Shown: positions 34,148-42,173 of the stretch, in pieces
Layout: each line of letters starts with the position of its first letter
How positions within the stretch are numbered: position 1 is the first letter of the stretch
Origin: an archaeon
Lineage (GTDB): Archaea > Thermoproteota > Nitrososphaeria > Nitrososphaerales > Gagatemarchaeaceae
Direction of reading: 5' to 3'
Assembly (NCBI GenBank): GCA_021786575.1
Contig: JAJYMY010000001.1
Coordinates: 124,001-188,000 of the forward strand
DNA length: 64,000 nucleotides
The notes under the pieces: model-generated
Database searches by the model: none
What the model was told of the DNA's origin: nothing
What the model saw: the letters and a program-made list of their open reading frames with translations, nothing else
Program-made: the position numbers and the translations under genes

Positions 34148-35080
34148 CTAGAGGGCGAGGGTAAGGAGGAAAGAGGCAGCCACCGCGACCACCGGCGCGA
34201 CCACCCAGAGCGAGACGGTCTCAGTAACGAGCCTCTTGTTGACTATTGCCACGTTTCTGCTGAGGGCGGCGCCCAGCATGCCTCCAATGAGGCACTGGGT
34301 TATGGAGACAGGGAGCGCCAGCTGAGTCCCGACCCAGACCAAGAGGGAGCTCGAGATAAAGGCTGAGAAGACTCCCTGAGGGCTGAGGGTGAGCATTCTG
34401 TCGCCCACCACCCCGCCCAAGGAGTTCTGCCCCAAGACCGCGACGCCCACTATGGCCGCGGCCGCGAGCAGGACGAAGACCTCAGTCTGCACCTCCAGGT
34501 CAGCGCTCGCGCCCAAGCTGCCGTAGAACATCCCGATGTTGTTTGCACCCAGGGTGTATGAAGCAGCGAAGGCGCTGACGAAAGACCCAGCCTTGTTGAG
34601 GACATCCACGCCCAGGATTCCCAAACCCGAAGTCAGCTTTCGCGCCAAGCTGTAAATCGCGTAAGTGAGTACGCCTGTCCCAAGCGGGGCGGCGAACCAG
34701 AAAACGACGACCTCCGAGGTCCTGTAACCGTTCAGGGCCAGCGTCGAGGCCAGGGTGGCCCCGATGAAGGCGCCCACCATCACCATGCTGAAGGATACGG
34801 GAAGGTCAAGAAGGGTCATGGTCACTGTGAGAATCAGCGAGACCACTATGGTCGCGGCTAATGCGGCAAATGGAGCGGACGGAGCCAGACCGACCAGGCT
34901 CCCGACCATCTTCGGCCCCTCCAGAACAGAACCCAGGAACAGTCCAACGACAGCCAGCGCGACTATAGTCCCACGGGAGAGTGTCCCCGACCCCCTCACA
35001 TTCCCTATCAGCAAAGAACTGTTGTTCCAGCCGAAAACGAAGCTCAGAGCCGCGGCCAGCCCGACCAGTAGACTATCCAT
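34148..35080 (-). CDS. Inorganic phosphate transporter, PiT family
   Basis: 310 residues from ATG35080, about ten membrane helices. N-terminal FGWNNSSLLIGNVRGSGTLS and the internal repeat YTLGANNIGMFYGSLG are the paired PiT signatures, here NN instead of the usual ND. The start overlaps the stop of the PhoU-like gene by 8 nt, which rules out the longer frame and means coupled translation. Confidence 0.9.
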   Translation of the reverse strand: MDSLLVGLAAALSFVFGWNNSSLLIGNVRGSGTLSRGTIVALAVVGLFLGSVLEGPKMVGSLVGLAPSAPFAALAATIVVSLILTVTMTLLDLPVSFSMVMVGAFIGATLASTLALNGYRTSEVVVFWFAAPLGTGVLTYAIYSLARKLTSGLGILGVDVLNKAGSFVSAFAASYTLGANNIGMFYGSLGASADLEVQTEVFVLLAAAAIVGVAVLGQNSLGGVVGDRMLTLSPQGVFSAFISSSLLVWVGTQLALPVSITQCLIGGMLGAALSRNVAIVNKRLVTETVSLWVVAPVVAVAASFLLTLAL

Positions 35081-35798
35081 ACCCCTTGGCCAGCAGGACG
35101 AGGATGACGTCCCCCGCGTCTTCTGCGTTGTCCGCGATGTCGTCAGCCACGAAAGTAAAATCACGTAGCTGGATGACAGTAAGGGGGTTCAATGATCCGG
35201 CCCTGCTGAACAGGTCTTTCAGGAAGGCGTCCTTGTGCGTGTCCGCATCTTCCTCGAAGTCCTCGACCTTCTGGATTACGCTCAGTGCATCCTTCCTCCC
35301 CACCTTGAGCGCCCTGACCAAGTCCCTGAGCGCGCTTACCGCAGACTTCAGGTCTGACAGGAAAAGGCGCATGCTCTCTGAGGCAAGGACTTCCCTAGCC
35401 TCACCTCCCAGCCTGGAATCCTGGGTGAGGAACCGGGCCGCGTCCTTCGCGCTGTCAGCGATGTCGTCTATCCTCTCCATAAGATTTAGGATGTCTTCCC
35501 TCACACCGCCGAAAAAGGCTCCCTCGGCCACGATCAGGCTCATCTCTCTGTGGGCTGCGTCTGCCTTCGTCTCTGCATCGAAGACCTTCCTCAAGTTTTC
35601 CTGGCCTGCTGCGATGTCTCCCCTGGAGAACGCGGTCACGCTCGATTGAAAGGACTCGACGCACCCCGTGACGACGTCGAGCAGTCCGAGCATCCCGTCG
35701 AAGATTTTCTGTTCTTTCTTCCCGGGAGAAAGGAAGCCAAGGTCCAAGGCCGCCCGGGGGCCAGAGAGTCGACGCTTTAACCTCCACCCCAGTGGCAC
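35073..35798 (-). CDS. PhoU-like DUF47 protein, PiT partner
   Basis: 241 residues, all helical, with the E...D pattern ADAAHREMSLIVAEGAFF, LNLMERIDDIADSAKDAARF and FVADDIADNAEDAGD, as in DUF47 proteins that accompany PiT permeases and probably regulate them. Start ATG35798 is supported by length. Confidence 0.9.
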   Translation of the reverse strand: MPLGWRLKRRLSGPRAALDLGFLSPGKKEQKIFDGMLGLLDVVTGCVESFQSSVTAFSRGDIAAGQENLRKVFDAETKADAAHREMSLIVAEGAFFGGVREDILNLMERIDDIADSAKDAARFLTQDSRLGGEAREVLASESMRLFLSDLKSAVSALRDLVRALKVGRKDALSVIQKVEDFEEDADTHKDAFLKDLFSRAGSLNPLTVIQLRDFTFVADDIADNAEDAGDVILVLLAKGYG

Positions 35799-36160
35799 GC
35801 TCCGTCACAATCAGTACTGCCGACTCTCGGATCGCGTGGCGGCGTTCTATCGCGCGCCCCCCTTGACACGAGAAAGACAGTCCTTCTGATGTCAAGAGGC
35901 TCTTCGAACTTACGTCCTCTTCGGCCAACAATCCCAAGGACGACCTATCGCGGCTCCTCGTAATCTCAAGGGAAAGTGAGCGTCGGACGACAACGGTCTG
36001 ATCCGAAAGCCGAACCGGACACGTTCGTCCCCGGTGATTTTGGCAGACAAAGTTGCGAATCAGTTAAGATACAATACGACTCCGTATGACTCGGTCCGAG
36101 TAAGATGCCATGAGGATAGCGCAAAGTATTAAGTCACTCCACCGGCGGCACTTGTGTTGT
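35799..36160. other. Intergenic region before tRNA-Phe
   Basis: About 360 nt with no recognised gene. AAAGTATTAA near 36123-36132 is a plausible TATA box for the tRNA. Confidence 0.4.
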
Positions 36161-36268
36161 GCCGCGGTAGCTCAGCCTGATTCCCGTTCGAAGGCCAGGG
36201 AGACCTCACAGCTCATCAGCATCCGGCTGAAGACCGGAGTGTCGTCGGCTCAAATCCGACCCGCGGCA
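36161..36268 (+). tRNA. tRNA-Phe(GAA) with D-loop intron, target of element 2
   Basis: Acceptor GCCGCGG (36161-36167) pairs with CCGCGGC (36261-36267), discriminator A36268. Anticodon stem TCCGG/CCGGA with loop CTGAAGA (36227-36233), anticodon GAA. T-arm GTCGG-CTCAAAT-CCGAC, with C at the usual T54 position. D-stem GCT/AGC with a long 45-nt loop (36173-36217), so an intron of about 35 nt lies in the D-loop, like in tRNA-Gly at 6799. CCA is not encoded. Confidence 0.85.
36253..36268 (+). repeat. attL of element 2: 16-bp tRNA-Phe 3' end
   Basis: AATCCGACCCGCGGCA at the tRNA 3' end, repeated exactly at 48582-48597. Confidence 0.85.
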
Positions 36269-36321
36269 TCTTACCTCCAGATTATATGCCTCTAGCTGTT
36301 TGAACTCAATCCGGCGTTGGA

Positions 36322-37479
36322 ATGATGCAAGAAGCGAACCAGACGTACCAGGAAAGGAATCAACAGCTGGTCGGCGAGTTCCTGAGCTCCCTTCCTTCCT
36401 TGTCCAAGCGTAGAGTTGACAAGTACAAGTACCGAATGGGCAAGATTTCCAGGAACCTCGGTAAGTCGTTCGACAGCGTGACGAGGGAGGAGCTTCGAAG
36501 GTATGTCGAAGAGATCAATAGATCCCCCGACTTCAAGGACTGGACGAAACAGGATTATCGGATATTCCTGAAGAAGTTCTTCAGATGGCTCCACGATAGC
36601 GAGTTTGTAGCCTGGATTAGGATCGGGAGGGTGAAGGTAAGCGTCAGTGTGGAGGACATACTTTCAGGCGCTGAGCTGGAGATGATCAGGCGGGCCTGCA
36701 ACAACTTGAGAGACAAGGCCCTTATTGAAACGGCCTACGAGGGAGCGTTCAGGCCTCATGAATTGCTTGGACTAAAGAGGAGTAGTGTCGCGTTTGACGA
36801 TTATGGGGCTAAGGTCTCGATCGAGAAAGGAAAGACCGGTCCCCGCAGCATCAGGGTGGTAAATGCCGCGTCATTGCTCGCTGAATGGATTGAACATCAC
36901 CCACTGAAAGCGAAAGATGCGCCGCTGTGGGTAGACATGAGCAAAGACACCACATACCAGCCTCTCAAGTGGCTTGGGGTCAGTAAACTCGTGGGAAGGC
37001 TGGCCAGGAAGGCAGGAGTGGAGAAGCGCGTGAAGCCTTACCTCTTCCGGCATACCCGCCTGACCGAACTGAGCAATACCCTCACCGAGGCTCAGCTGTG
37101 CATGTTTGCCGGCTGGGAACAAGGTAGCGACATGCCGCGCAATTACGTTCATCTGTCTGGGAGGGACGTCGACGATGCCCTGCTCAGATTCTACGGACTG
37201 GTCAAGCCAAAGGTGAAGAGGGAGTTGAAGACGCCAAGGAAGTGTGTGAGGTGCGGGACTCTTTGTGGGTCTGACGCGGAGAGTTGCCACAAATGCGGGA
37301 TGGCGCTGACGCTCCAAGCGGCGCTAAAGAAAGACGAAGAACTTGCGGAGATAAAACAGAAGCAGGACCGAATCCTGGAGCTTCTATTGAAAGGCGCCAG
37401 GGTGGACCCAGCATTGCTCGACGTACATAGTGAGGACCTCGTTCGACCAAGGCCCGCAATTAATGAGACGCCTGGCTGA
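36322..37479 (+). CDS. Tyrosine integrase with C-terminal zinc ribbon, intact
   Basis: 385 residues. N-terminal core-binding domain (about 20-105), catalytic domain with Arg in AFRPHELLGL, HxxR in FRHTRLTEL and Tyr in RNYVHLSG, then a zinc ribbon (CVRCGTLCGSDAESCHKC, about 310-328) and a helical tail. It lies 54 nt after the tRNA-Phe end and reads away from it, so integration does not split it. This puts the element in the group with whole integrases, unlike element 1. Confidence 0.92.
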   Translation: MMQEANQTYQERNQQLVGEFLSSLPSLSKRRVDKYKYRMGKISRNLGKSFDSVTREELRRYVEEINRSPDFKDWTKQDYRIFLKKFFRWLHDSEFVAWIRIGRVKVSVSVEDILSGAELEMIRRACNNLRDKALIETAYEGAFRPHELLGLKRSSVAFDDYGAKVSIEKGKTGPRSIRVVNAASLLAEWIEHHPLKAKDAPLWVDMSKDTTYQPLKWLGVSKLVGRLARKAGVEKRVKPYLFRHTRLTELSNTLTEAQLCMFAGWEQGSDMPRNYVHLSGRDVDDALLRFYGLVKPKVKRELKTPRKCVRCGTLCGSDAESCHKCGMALTLQAALKKDEELAEIKQKQDRILELLLKGARVDPALLDVHSEDLVRPRPAINETPG

Positions 37480-37649
37480 AATAACTTCGGCCAGCCAATT
37501 CACTCCTTTTCGGAAATGTATCCTGTTGTGGGTACGAATCCCCAGGAGAGGATTACGGCCTATGAGTTAAATCCCAACGACGGTCAATCCGAGGAGTTTC
37601 GTATGTATTGTATTGTATGTACGTATTAGGAAAGTAAGAGGTAAGAGAG

Positions 37650-38006
37650 GTGTCAGAGGGCAGGCCAAAAGAATACAAGAGCCGCACCATCTTCACGGTT
37701 TCTGCGGAAGCGCAGGTTCTCATGGCCTTCAAAGAGATTGCGAAGAAGGAAGGTAAGCCATACGGAAGAATCCTTCAGGAACTGATGGTGGAATATGTCA
37801 AGAAGCATTTCAATGGGAACCCGGCCTTTGCGCTGGATCAATGGGTCAAAGCGCCTGACTTCATGTCTTTCCCCACCCTGGGAGAGAACCCTGACATGAA
37901 GTACCTGAGAGAGATTGACGACAAGAGTCTCCGAGTCGTCAGGGGCCAGGCAGAGGCTTGGGCTAGGAAAGCGAAGGAGGAAGAGAGGAGACGAGATCGT
38001 TTGTAG
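37650..38006 (+). CDS. Small RHH-like DNA-binding protein
   Basis: 118 residues from GTG37650. RTIFTVSAEAQVLMAFKEIA, then KPYGRILQELMVEYVKKHF, is a strand-helix-helix layout, and the tail ARKAKEEERRRDRL is very basic. A TATG-TATTG-rich region precedes it (37600-37630). Likely an element regulator. Confidence 0.6.
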   Translation: MSEGRPKEYKSRTIFTVSAEAQVLMAFKEIAKKEGKPYGRILQELMVEYVKKHFNGNPAFALDQWVKAPDFMSFPTLGENPDMKYLREIDDKSLRVVRGQAEAWARKAKEEERRRDRL

Positions 38007-38244
38007 CCTTAGGTTTATCCAGAAAGACGACGAGTGCTGATTCGGCTGCTGCAGTTTTGTCCGCCAAAGATACCCTTAAAGAATCGATTCCCACCCGATA
38101 CGTTAGGCTGGAAACGTTTTCCCGCGTGACCAGCAATGAGGCGGGTGGGACTACGACTCCGCATGCTGTGTCAGAGGCCACAGCAAGTTTGTCGCTGGTA
38201 TAAGCAGAATCAACGTTGCAGGACTTGTCCCAGGGCGACGGAAC

Positions 38245-39783
38245 TTAGTTTGTTCTCCATATCTGGTTATAACGATTGAACATGATCTGTTCTCCGCACA
38301 AACAGGAACAGCGAGGATCCTTCTGTCTGAACATTAGCTGACCCGCTAGAGGCGAGAAGAGGCTCATCGTAAAGTAGTTTGAAAGGCGATAGTCTTTCAG
38401 CTCTCTTACACGGTCTTTGATCAACTCACCTGCAAGGAGTATTCCGGGCATTGCCGAGACAAAAGAGACAGTTGCAGCAGCTGACGCGGTACCAATTTGA
38501 ATTCTGAGCATTCCACAAATTTCCTTGGCATAGACCTCTTTGAATGGTAGACCCACAAAGCTTGACAGCCTCTTTGCATCGCCTCCTCTCTCCCTTGCGA
38601 TTGTCTGTGCATGCCCCTCCGTGAATGTCCCATTAGTCGAAAGCACTCGATCTACCTCTTCTATAGGAATCCCCGTTTCCTCAGATACCTGTTCTCCGTA
38701 GCCAAGCTCTTGTTTGAAGAATAAGCATCCCAAGCAGGCACCGTTGACGAAGTCGTGCTTCGAAACAACAAACATCTGCTCGTGGGTAGCGCCGTGCAAA
38801 ACTAAGCGAGGAAGATCGGATTGAATCTGTTCCCTAGCGTGATTATTATCAACGGTCGAGACAACCAAGTCAAACTTCGAAGAATTCGTTGTTTTCTTGT
38901 AGTCTTCGTATCTCGCAGAAATTGGACGAGTTAGAATCTTAGAAATTAAGAAATCCGAAGCGACGTCAACTTTCTGCTTTCCGATATCAGCATGACAAGC
39001 GATTAGGTACCTGTTTAGGTTTGATTCGTCAATTCTGTCATAATCGATGACAGTCAAATCGCCTTGCATTTCTTTTATGTATCCGAGTGTGAATATGAAA
39101 CTACAGCCTACGGCCCCTGCTCCCACCAGAAGAGCATCCCCCATCTCGATTGTACTAGGCAATTCTGGATTGACAGGATTTCTGGAATTGACCGAGTAGT
39201 CCAAAGCAGAGAACAAGACGTGTTGTGTTCTCGTTCCGACAGTTCTATTGGTACTCCCTGATTTTCTAAGGATTTGTTTGAAGACCTCAGCACTGGCCAA
39301 GGCCGATGCAGCAAATGCACCAATCGGGTTACTGTCTTCAGTTATGTAATCCAAGACAGGCTCCTGGGTTAATTCAGCCAGCCATCCTTTGGAATTTATT
39401 GTAACTCCAAAGTCGGAGCTCAACTGCGAAGAACCTATGGCAACTAAGGCATCCAAGTTGTCGGATCCAAGAACCCTAGGAGACACTATCAAGGCAGGGT
39501 CTATGCTCTTAGCAAATTCTAGAAGGCTTGTTGCGAAGTCGTTTGACGCAGAATGAGGGACATCTATTCTCCTCGTGACTGGGACGACGTCAAGGAATAT
39601 GCGACGTGCATACCGCGACACGTTATTCAGAACTGCCAGTCCCATCAACTGACCATTGCGGGAATTGGCTAACTTTTTGTCAAGAGAGATGGCGACGCCG
39701 AAGTCATCAAACTTGAAGATGCCCTTTGATCCCTCGGGCAAGAAGGTGCGCATGAAACGTTGAGTTCTATCGCTGATGCTCAT
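38245..39783 (-). CDS. E1-like ubiquitin-activating enzyme (ThiF family, two-part)
   Basis: Would adenylate the C-terminus of the ubiquitin-like protein. 512 residues. The active ThiF-type half starts near residue 215: GAGAVGCSFI (nucleotide loop, 221-230), VIDYD (Asp247), SNLNR (Arg258), GKQK (Lys269/271) and Asp312 in STVDNN. Zn-type cysteines are C350-C353 and the C492/C494/C496 cluster. The catalytic Cys is not certain; C423 is a candidate. Residues 150-172 (PIGAFAASALASAEVFKQIL) resemble the final helix of a ThiF domain, so the first ~200 residues may be a degenerate second half, like the inactive half of eukaryotic E1s. Overlaps the JAB gene by 17 nt. Confidence 0.82.
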   Translation of the reverse strand: MSISDRTQRFMRTFLPEGSKGIFKFDDFGVAISLDKKLANSRNGQLMGLAVLNNVSRYARRIFLDVVPVTRRIDVPHSASNDFATSLLEFAKSIDPALIVSPRVLGSDNLDALVAIGSSQLSSDFGVTINSKGWLAELTQEPVLDYITEDSNPIGAFAASALASAEVFKQILRKSGSTNRTVGTRTQHVLFSALDYSVNSRNPVNPELPSTIEMGDALLVGAGAVGCSFIFTLGYIKEMQGDLTVIDYDRIDESNLNRYLIACHADIGKQKVDVASDFLISKILTRPISARYEDYKKTTNSSKFDLVVSTVDNNHAREQIQSDLPRLVLHGATHEQMFVVSKHDFVNGACLGCLFFKQELGYGEQVSEETGIPIEEVDRVLSTNGTFTEGHAQTIARERGGDAKRLSSFVGLPFKEVYAKEICGMLRIQIGTASAAATVSFVSAMPGILLAGELIKDRVRELKDYRLSNYFTMSLFSPLAGQLMFRQKDPRCSCLCGEQIMFNRYNQIWRTN

Positions 39784-40309
39784 CTTTAGCAGCTCCGACC
39801 ACTCTGAAGCGTTGTCTTAACTCAAATGGGTCAAGCTCGCGCCAGCGACCGCCTCCTAGAGACTCATTGACACTGCAGTCAGTCAAAGTCGTATCGTCAT
39901 AGAATTTGCTCTTCGCAAAATAGGGGATTACAATTGATATGAATCCTGACTTGTGACTAATTGGATAGGTGTCGTCGACGCTTGAATGGAACGCTTCGAA
40001 TCCATGCGTGTGCAATTGCGCGAACAGGAACTCTCCTCGTGAGTAGACCTCGTTGCCTATCTCATACACGACTCTCAGATCAAGACCAGCATGCACACTG
40101 CGAAAACCAGACCTCTTGTAGGCCTTCGGGAAGATACAACTCCTGATTAGTGCATCTTTTCCCTTGACTACGACCCCTCCCCAGCACATGTATCCTTCAT
40201 AGCGTTTCTTTCCATATCGTTTCAAGTATGTGAAACTCTCGTCCAGGACCCTCATCGAAATGAAGTATGTGCGTATTCGGTCCGGCCGGAGTGAGTTCTG
40301 TTTGCTCAA
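39767..40309 (-). CDS. JAMM/JAB metalloprotease (deconjugase)
   Basis: Zinc isopeptidase of the Rpn11/BilC type. 180 residues with an intact JAMM motif: Glu38 in RYEGY, then His100-Thr-His102, seven residues, Ser110 and Asp113 (HTH-x7-SxxD). It could trim the short tail of the ubiquitin-like protein or remove it from targets. Sits between E1 (17-nt overlap) and E2 (6-nt gap). Confidence 0.85.
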   Translation of the reverse strand: MSKQNSLRPDRIRTYFISMRVLDESFTYLKRYGKKRYEGYMCWGGVVVKGKDALIRSCIFPKAYKRSGFRSVHAGLDLRVVYEIGNEVYSRGEFLFAQLHTHGFEAFHSSVDDTYPISHKSGFISIVIPYFAKSKFYDDTTLTDCSVNESLGGGRWRELDPFELRQRFRVVGAAKDEHQR

Positions 40310-40315
40310 GCTGAA

Positions 40316-40735
40316 TCACTTGTTCATCATAGTGACGAGCTCGGTCACAATCTTAGACAAGCTCACGTCACGAGTGGTGAATGGCGTCCCCTGGTGGTGT
40401 GAGTGGTATTCTCTAATGCCAGGAACGCAAATGAACGGAGGATTCTGAGACCGCTTAAAAGCCCGTTCACCATCGTTGGGCCAAAACTCGTTTCCCTCCG
40501 CAGAATGATTTGCTGGATTCACGAACACCACGCTAGGTGGGTTCAACGGATAACCACCGTCGCAGCGAAGGCGAATTGTGTATTTCTTCTCGTCCTTCTT
40601 GCTAGTTAAGGTCACAAAGACGTCCCAACCGTCTACACGCAGATCTTCTATCAGTAGGAATCCAGTGCATTGTTGTAGCAACTCAACTTGCGCTTGGAGA
40701 AAGGTCCTTGAAGCAACCTCATCCATCCATATCAC
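40316..40735 (-). CDS. E2-like ubiquitin-conjugating enzyme
   Basis: 139 residues. UBC-fold signs: CDGGYPLNPPSVVFV (residues 58-72, the YPxxPP strand turn) and Cys103 in FICVPGIREYHSH, followed by His111 and His113, the arrangement of prokaryotic E2 proteins in Bil-type operons. No eukaryotic HPN motif, as expected for the group. The short N-terminal helix and final helix (LSKIVTELVTMM) frame the fold. Confidence 0.82.
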   Translation of the reverse strand: MIWMDEVASRTFLQAQVELLQQCTGFLLIEDLRVDGWDVFVTLTSKKDEKKYTIRLRCDGGYPLNPPSVVFVNPANHSAEGNEFWPNDGERAFKRSQNPPFICVPGIREYHSHHQGTPFTTRDVSLSKIVTELVTMMNK

Positions 40736-40783
40736 CTAGGAACCATCGAGTCACAAACAATTCCCGGTTAGCCGAGTGGAGTC

Positions 40784-41557
40784 CTATCGGCTCTCTCCCT
40801 TCAGTTCCTTCCTCTGTACCCAATGTAAGCCCTCGTTCGGTCTGATCACGCAAATGTCAATTGGTCCACCAGTACCAGGGACGTCTCCAGGCGATAGCAC
40901 TATTCCATCTGAAAACCGTTGCATATCGATTGTTGTTCGTATCAGAAATATTGCGAAATCTACGGCGTCCTGAAGTGTCAAGACATTGAATCTGACGACA
41001 GAATTCAATAGGTCAAGCTCCTTCACAAATTCAGGCTTGAACCAAGAAAGGGTTCCTATGCGAGGGTCGAATCCTTTGATGAGACGCGTAACAACATCAG
41101 TCTGGCCTTTCCAAGTTGCACCGAAATCATCTGGAGAACCGATTTCCACAACTGATGGGCCAGGTACCGCGCATTCGAACACACCCCGCGTTCCCTCCGT
41201 GTCGTAACCAGCTACTATGAAACCAACATTATCAGGTTTCTCCTCGGGATTAGATTTCGCCTGTTCCTGCCATTTTTCATCAACAGATTTGCCCAGTCCC
41301 TGCGCGATGTCCTTCACTGACACGCCTTCAAGACTCCCAATTGTCGCCTTGTATTGCTCAACTAGACTTAGGATGCTTCTGCCTGATAGTGCCGCCTGAC
41401 CGTACGTTACTCCTCCTACTTTGGGGGAGAGATCAAAGACCTTCTGGGCGTTGTCGGTGGCCACTCTGAAGTTGCCCCTTTCGTTCGGATAGACCTGTCT
41501 GCTTTCTGATGCAAGCACAACCCCTTCTGGTACCCGAATGCAAGCAGCGATGGTCAC
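40784..41557 (-). CDS. Proteasome-like Ntn hydrolase
   Basis: Threonine peptidase candidate. From GTG41557 the protein begins M-T-I-A-A-C; the Thr lies exactly where proteasome beta has Thr1, with a Glu (SER motif, ASESRQ) at the Asp17 place and Lys at NAQKVFDL in the Lys33 place. The beta-sandwich pattern GVVLASESRQ, GGVTYGQAALSGRSILSLVE follows. An ATG at 41578 adds 7 residues and overlaps the Ubl gene by 19 nt; with GTG, the Thr would be exposed by methionine removal, as in HslV. About 258 residues. No AAA unfoldase gene is nearby. Confidence 0.82.
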   Translation of the reverse strand: MTIAACIRVPEGVVLASESRQVYPNERGNFRVATDNAQKVFDLSPKVGGVTYGQAALSGRSILSLVEQYKATIGSLEGVSVKDIAQGLGKSVDEKWQEQAKSNPEEKPDNVGFIVAGYDTEGTRGVFECAVPGPSVVEIGSPDDFGATWKGQTDVVTRLIKGFDPRIGTLSWFKPEFVKELDLLNSVVRFNVLTLQDAVDFAIFLIRTTIDMQRFSDGIVLSPGDVPGTGGPIDICVIRPNEGLHWVQRKELKGESR

Positions 41558-41559
41558 CG

Positions 41560-41844
41560 CTACTCGACCAATGCCCATCCAACCTGGGCTTCGGTCCCCA
41601 GGAGGAGTGTGGAACCGTCTTTGACTCCTTCTTGTTCCAGGGTCTTGTTGTCGTCGAGTACACGACCTTCGTACAACAAATGGTAGGTGACGCCGGGGGC
41701 GGGCTGTATTCCGAAGTGCGCTAGCGCTCTTTGTACGACGCTTTTTACAGTCTCGTGAGTGTTGAATTTGTCAGTCCACGTTTCTCCCTCGACTGTCCGT
41801 ATCGTTAGTGTAATCAATGGACCTGCTTCTGCGGGCTGGGACAT
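41560..41844 (-). CDS. Ubiquitin-like protein with a short C-terminal tail
   Basis: 94 residues, beta-grasp. Residues 59-89 align without gaps with ubiquitin residues 46-76: EGRVLDDNKTLEQEGVKDG then STLLLGTEAQVG against AGKQLEDGRTL... ending RLRGG. Gly89 falls on Gly76 with Val at 75, and WALVE follows, so a five-residue tail would need removing, probably by the JAB protein. No Gly-Gly. Two nucleotides (41558-41559) separate it from the preferred Ntn start, and it starts 1 nt after the wHTH gene. Confidence 0.85.
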   Translation of the reverse strand: MSQPAEAGPLITLTIRTVEGETWTDKFNTHETVKSVVQRALAHFGIQPAPGVTYHLLYEGRVLDDNKTLEQEGVKDGSTLLLGTEAQVGWALVE

Positions 41845-41845
41845 G

Positions 41846-42091
41846 TCAGTCCTCCGTCCTCTCTAGTATCTGCTTGTATGCAGAATTGAGTTCGCACACC
41901 TGGTAGGTCCTGCCTGATACCTCAATCTTCGTGCAAGATACAATCCCCAGGTCCGTGGCGACGTTCAAGATCTTCTCGACAGTCCGCCTGTCCGATCCTA
42001 TCTCTTCTGCGATTTTTGAGGGTGATGCTTTGGATTCCTTCCTCAGGAGTTCAACGACCTTGGGCAGCTTCTCAACCGACACGATTTCCAC
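41846..42091 (-). CDS. Winged-helix regulator of the ubiquitin-like operon
   Basis: 81 residues: helices at VVELLRKESKASPSKIAEEI and RRTVEKILNVATDLGIVS, then a wing (KIEVSGRTYQVCEL). First gene of the operon; the palindrome just before its start suggests self-repression. Confidence 0.75.
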   Translation of the reverse strand: MEIVSVEKLPKVVELLRKESKASPSKIAEEIGSDRRTVEKILNVATDLGIVSCTKIEVSGRTYQVCELNSAYKQILERTED

Positions 42092-42096
42092 CTATC

Positions 42097-42130
42097 ATGT
42101 GTCGTTTCGACACATATTGCGTATAAAAAC
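42097..42130 (-). promoter_or_regulatory. Operator and TATA box of the ubiquitin-like operon
   Basis: Perfect inverted repeat ATGTGTCG-TTT-CGACACAT at 42097-42115, starting 6 nt before the wHTH start and directly after the minus-strand TATA box GTTTTTATAC (42121-42130). A protein bound here would stop transcription. A related palindrome lies before the membrane protein. Confidence 0.65.
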
Positions 42131-42173
42131 CTTCTCATTTCGCTTCAAAGCTCAGATTTCTCTGTCCCTCCCA

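Noticed and set aside
41560-41580. Gly-Gly end of the ubiquitin-like protein
   Set aside because: No GG at the end; only a single Gly before a short tail.
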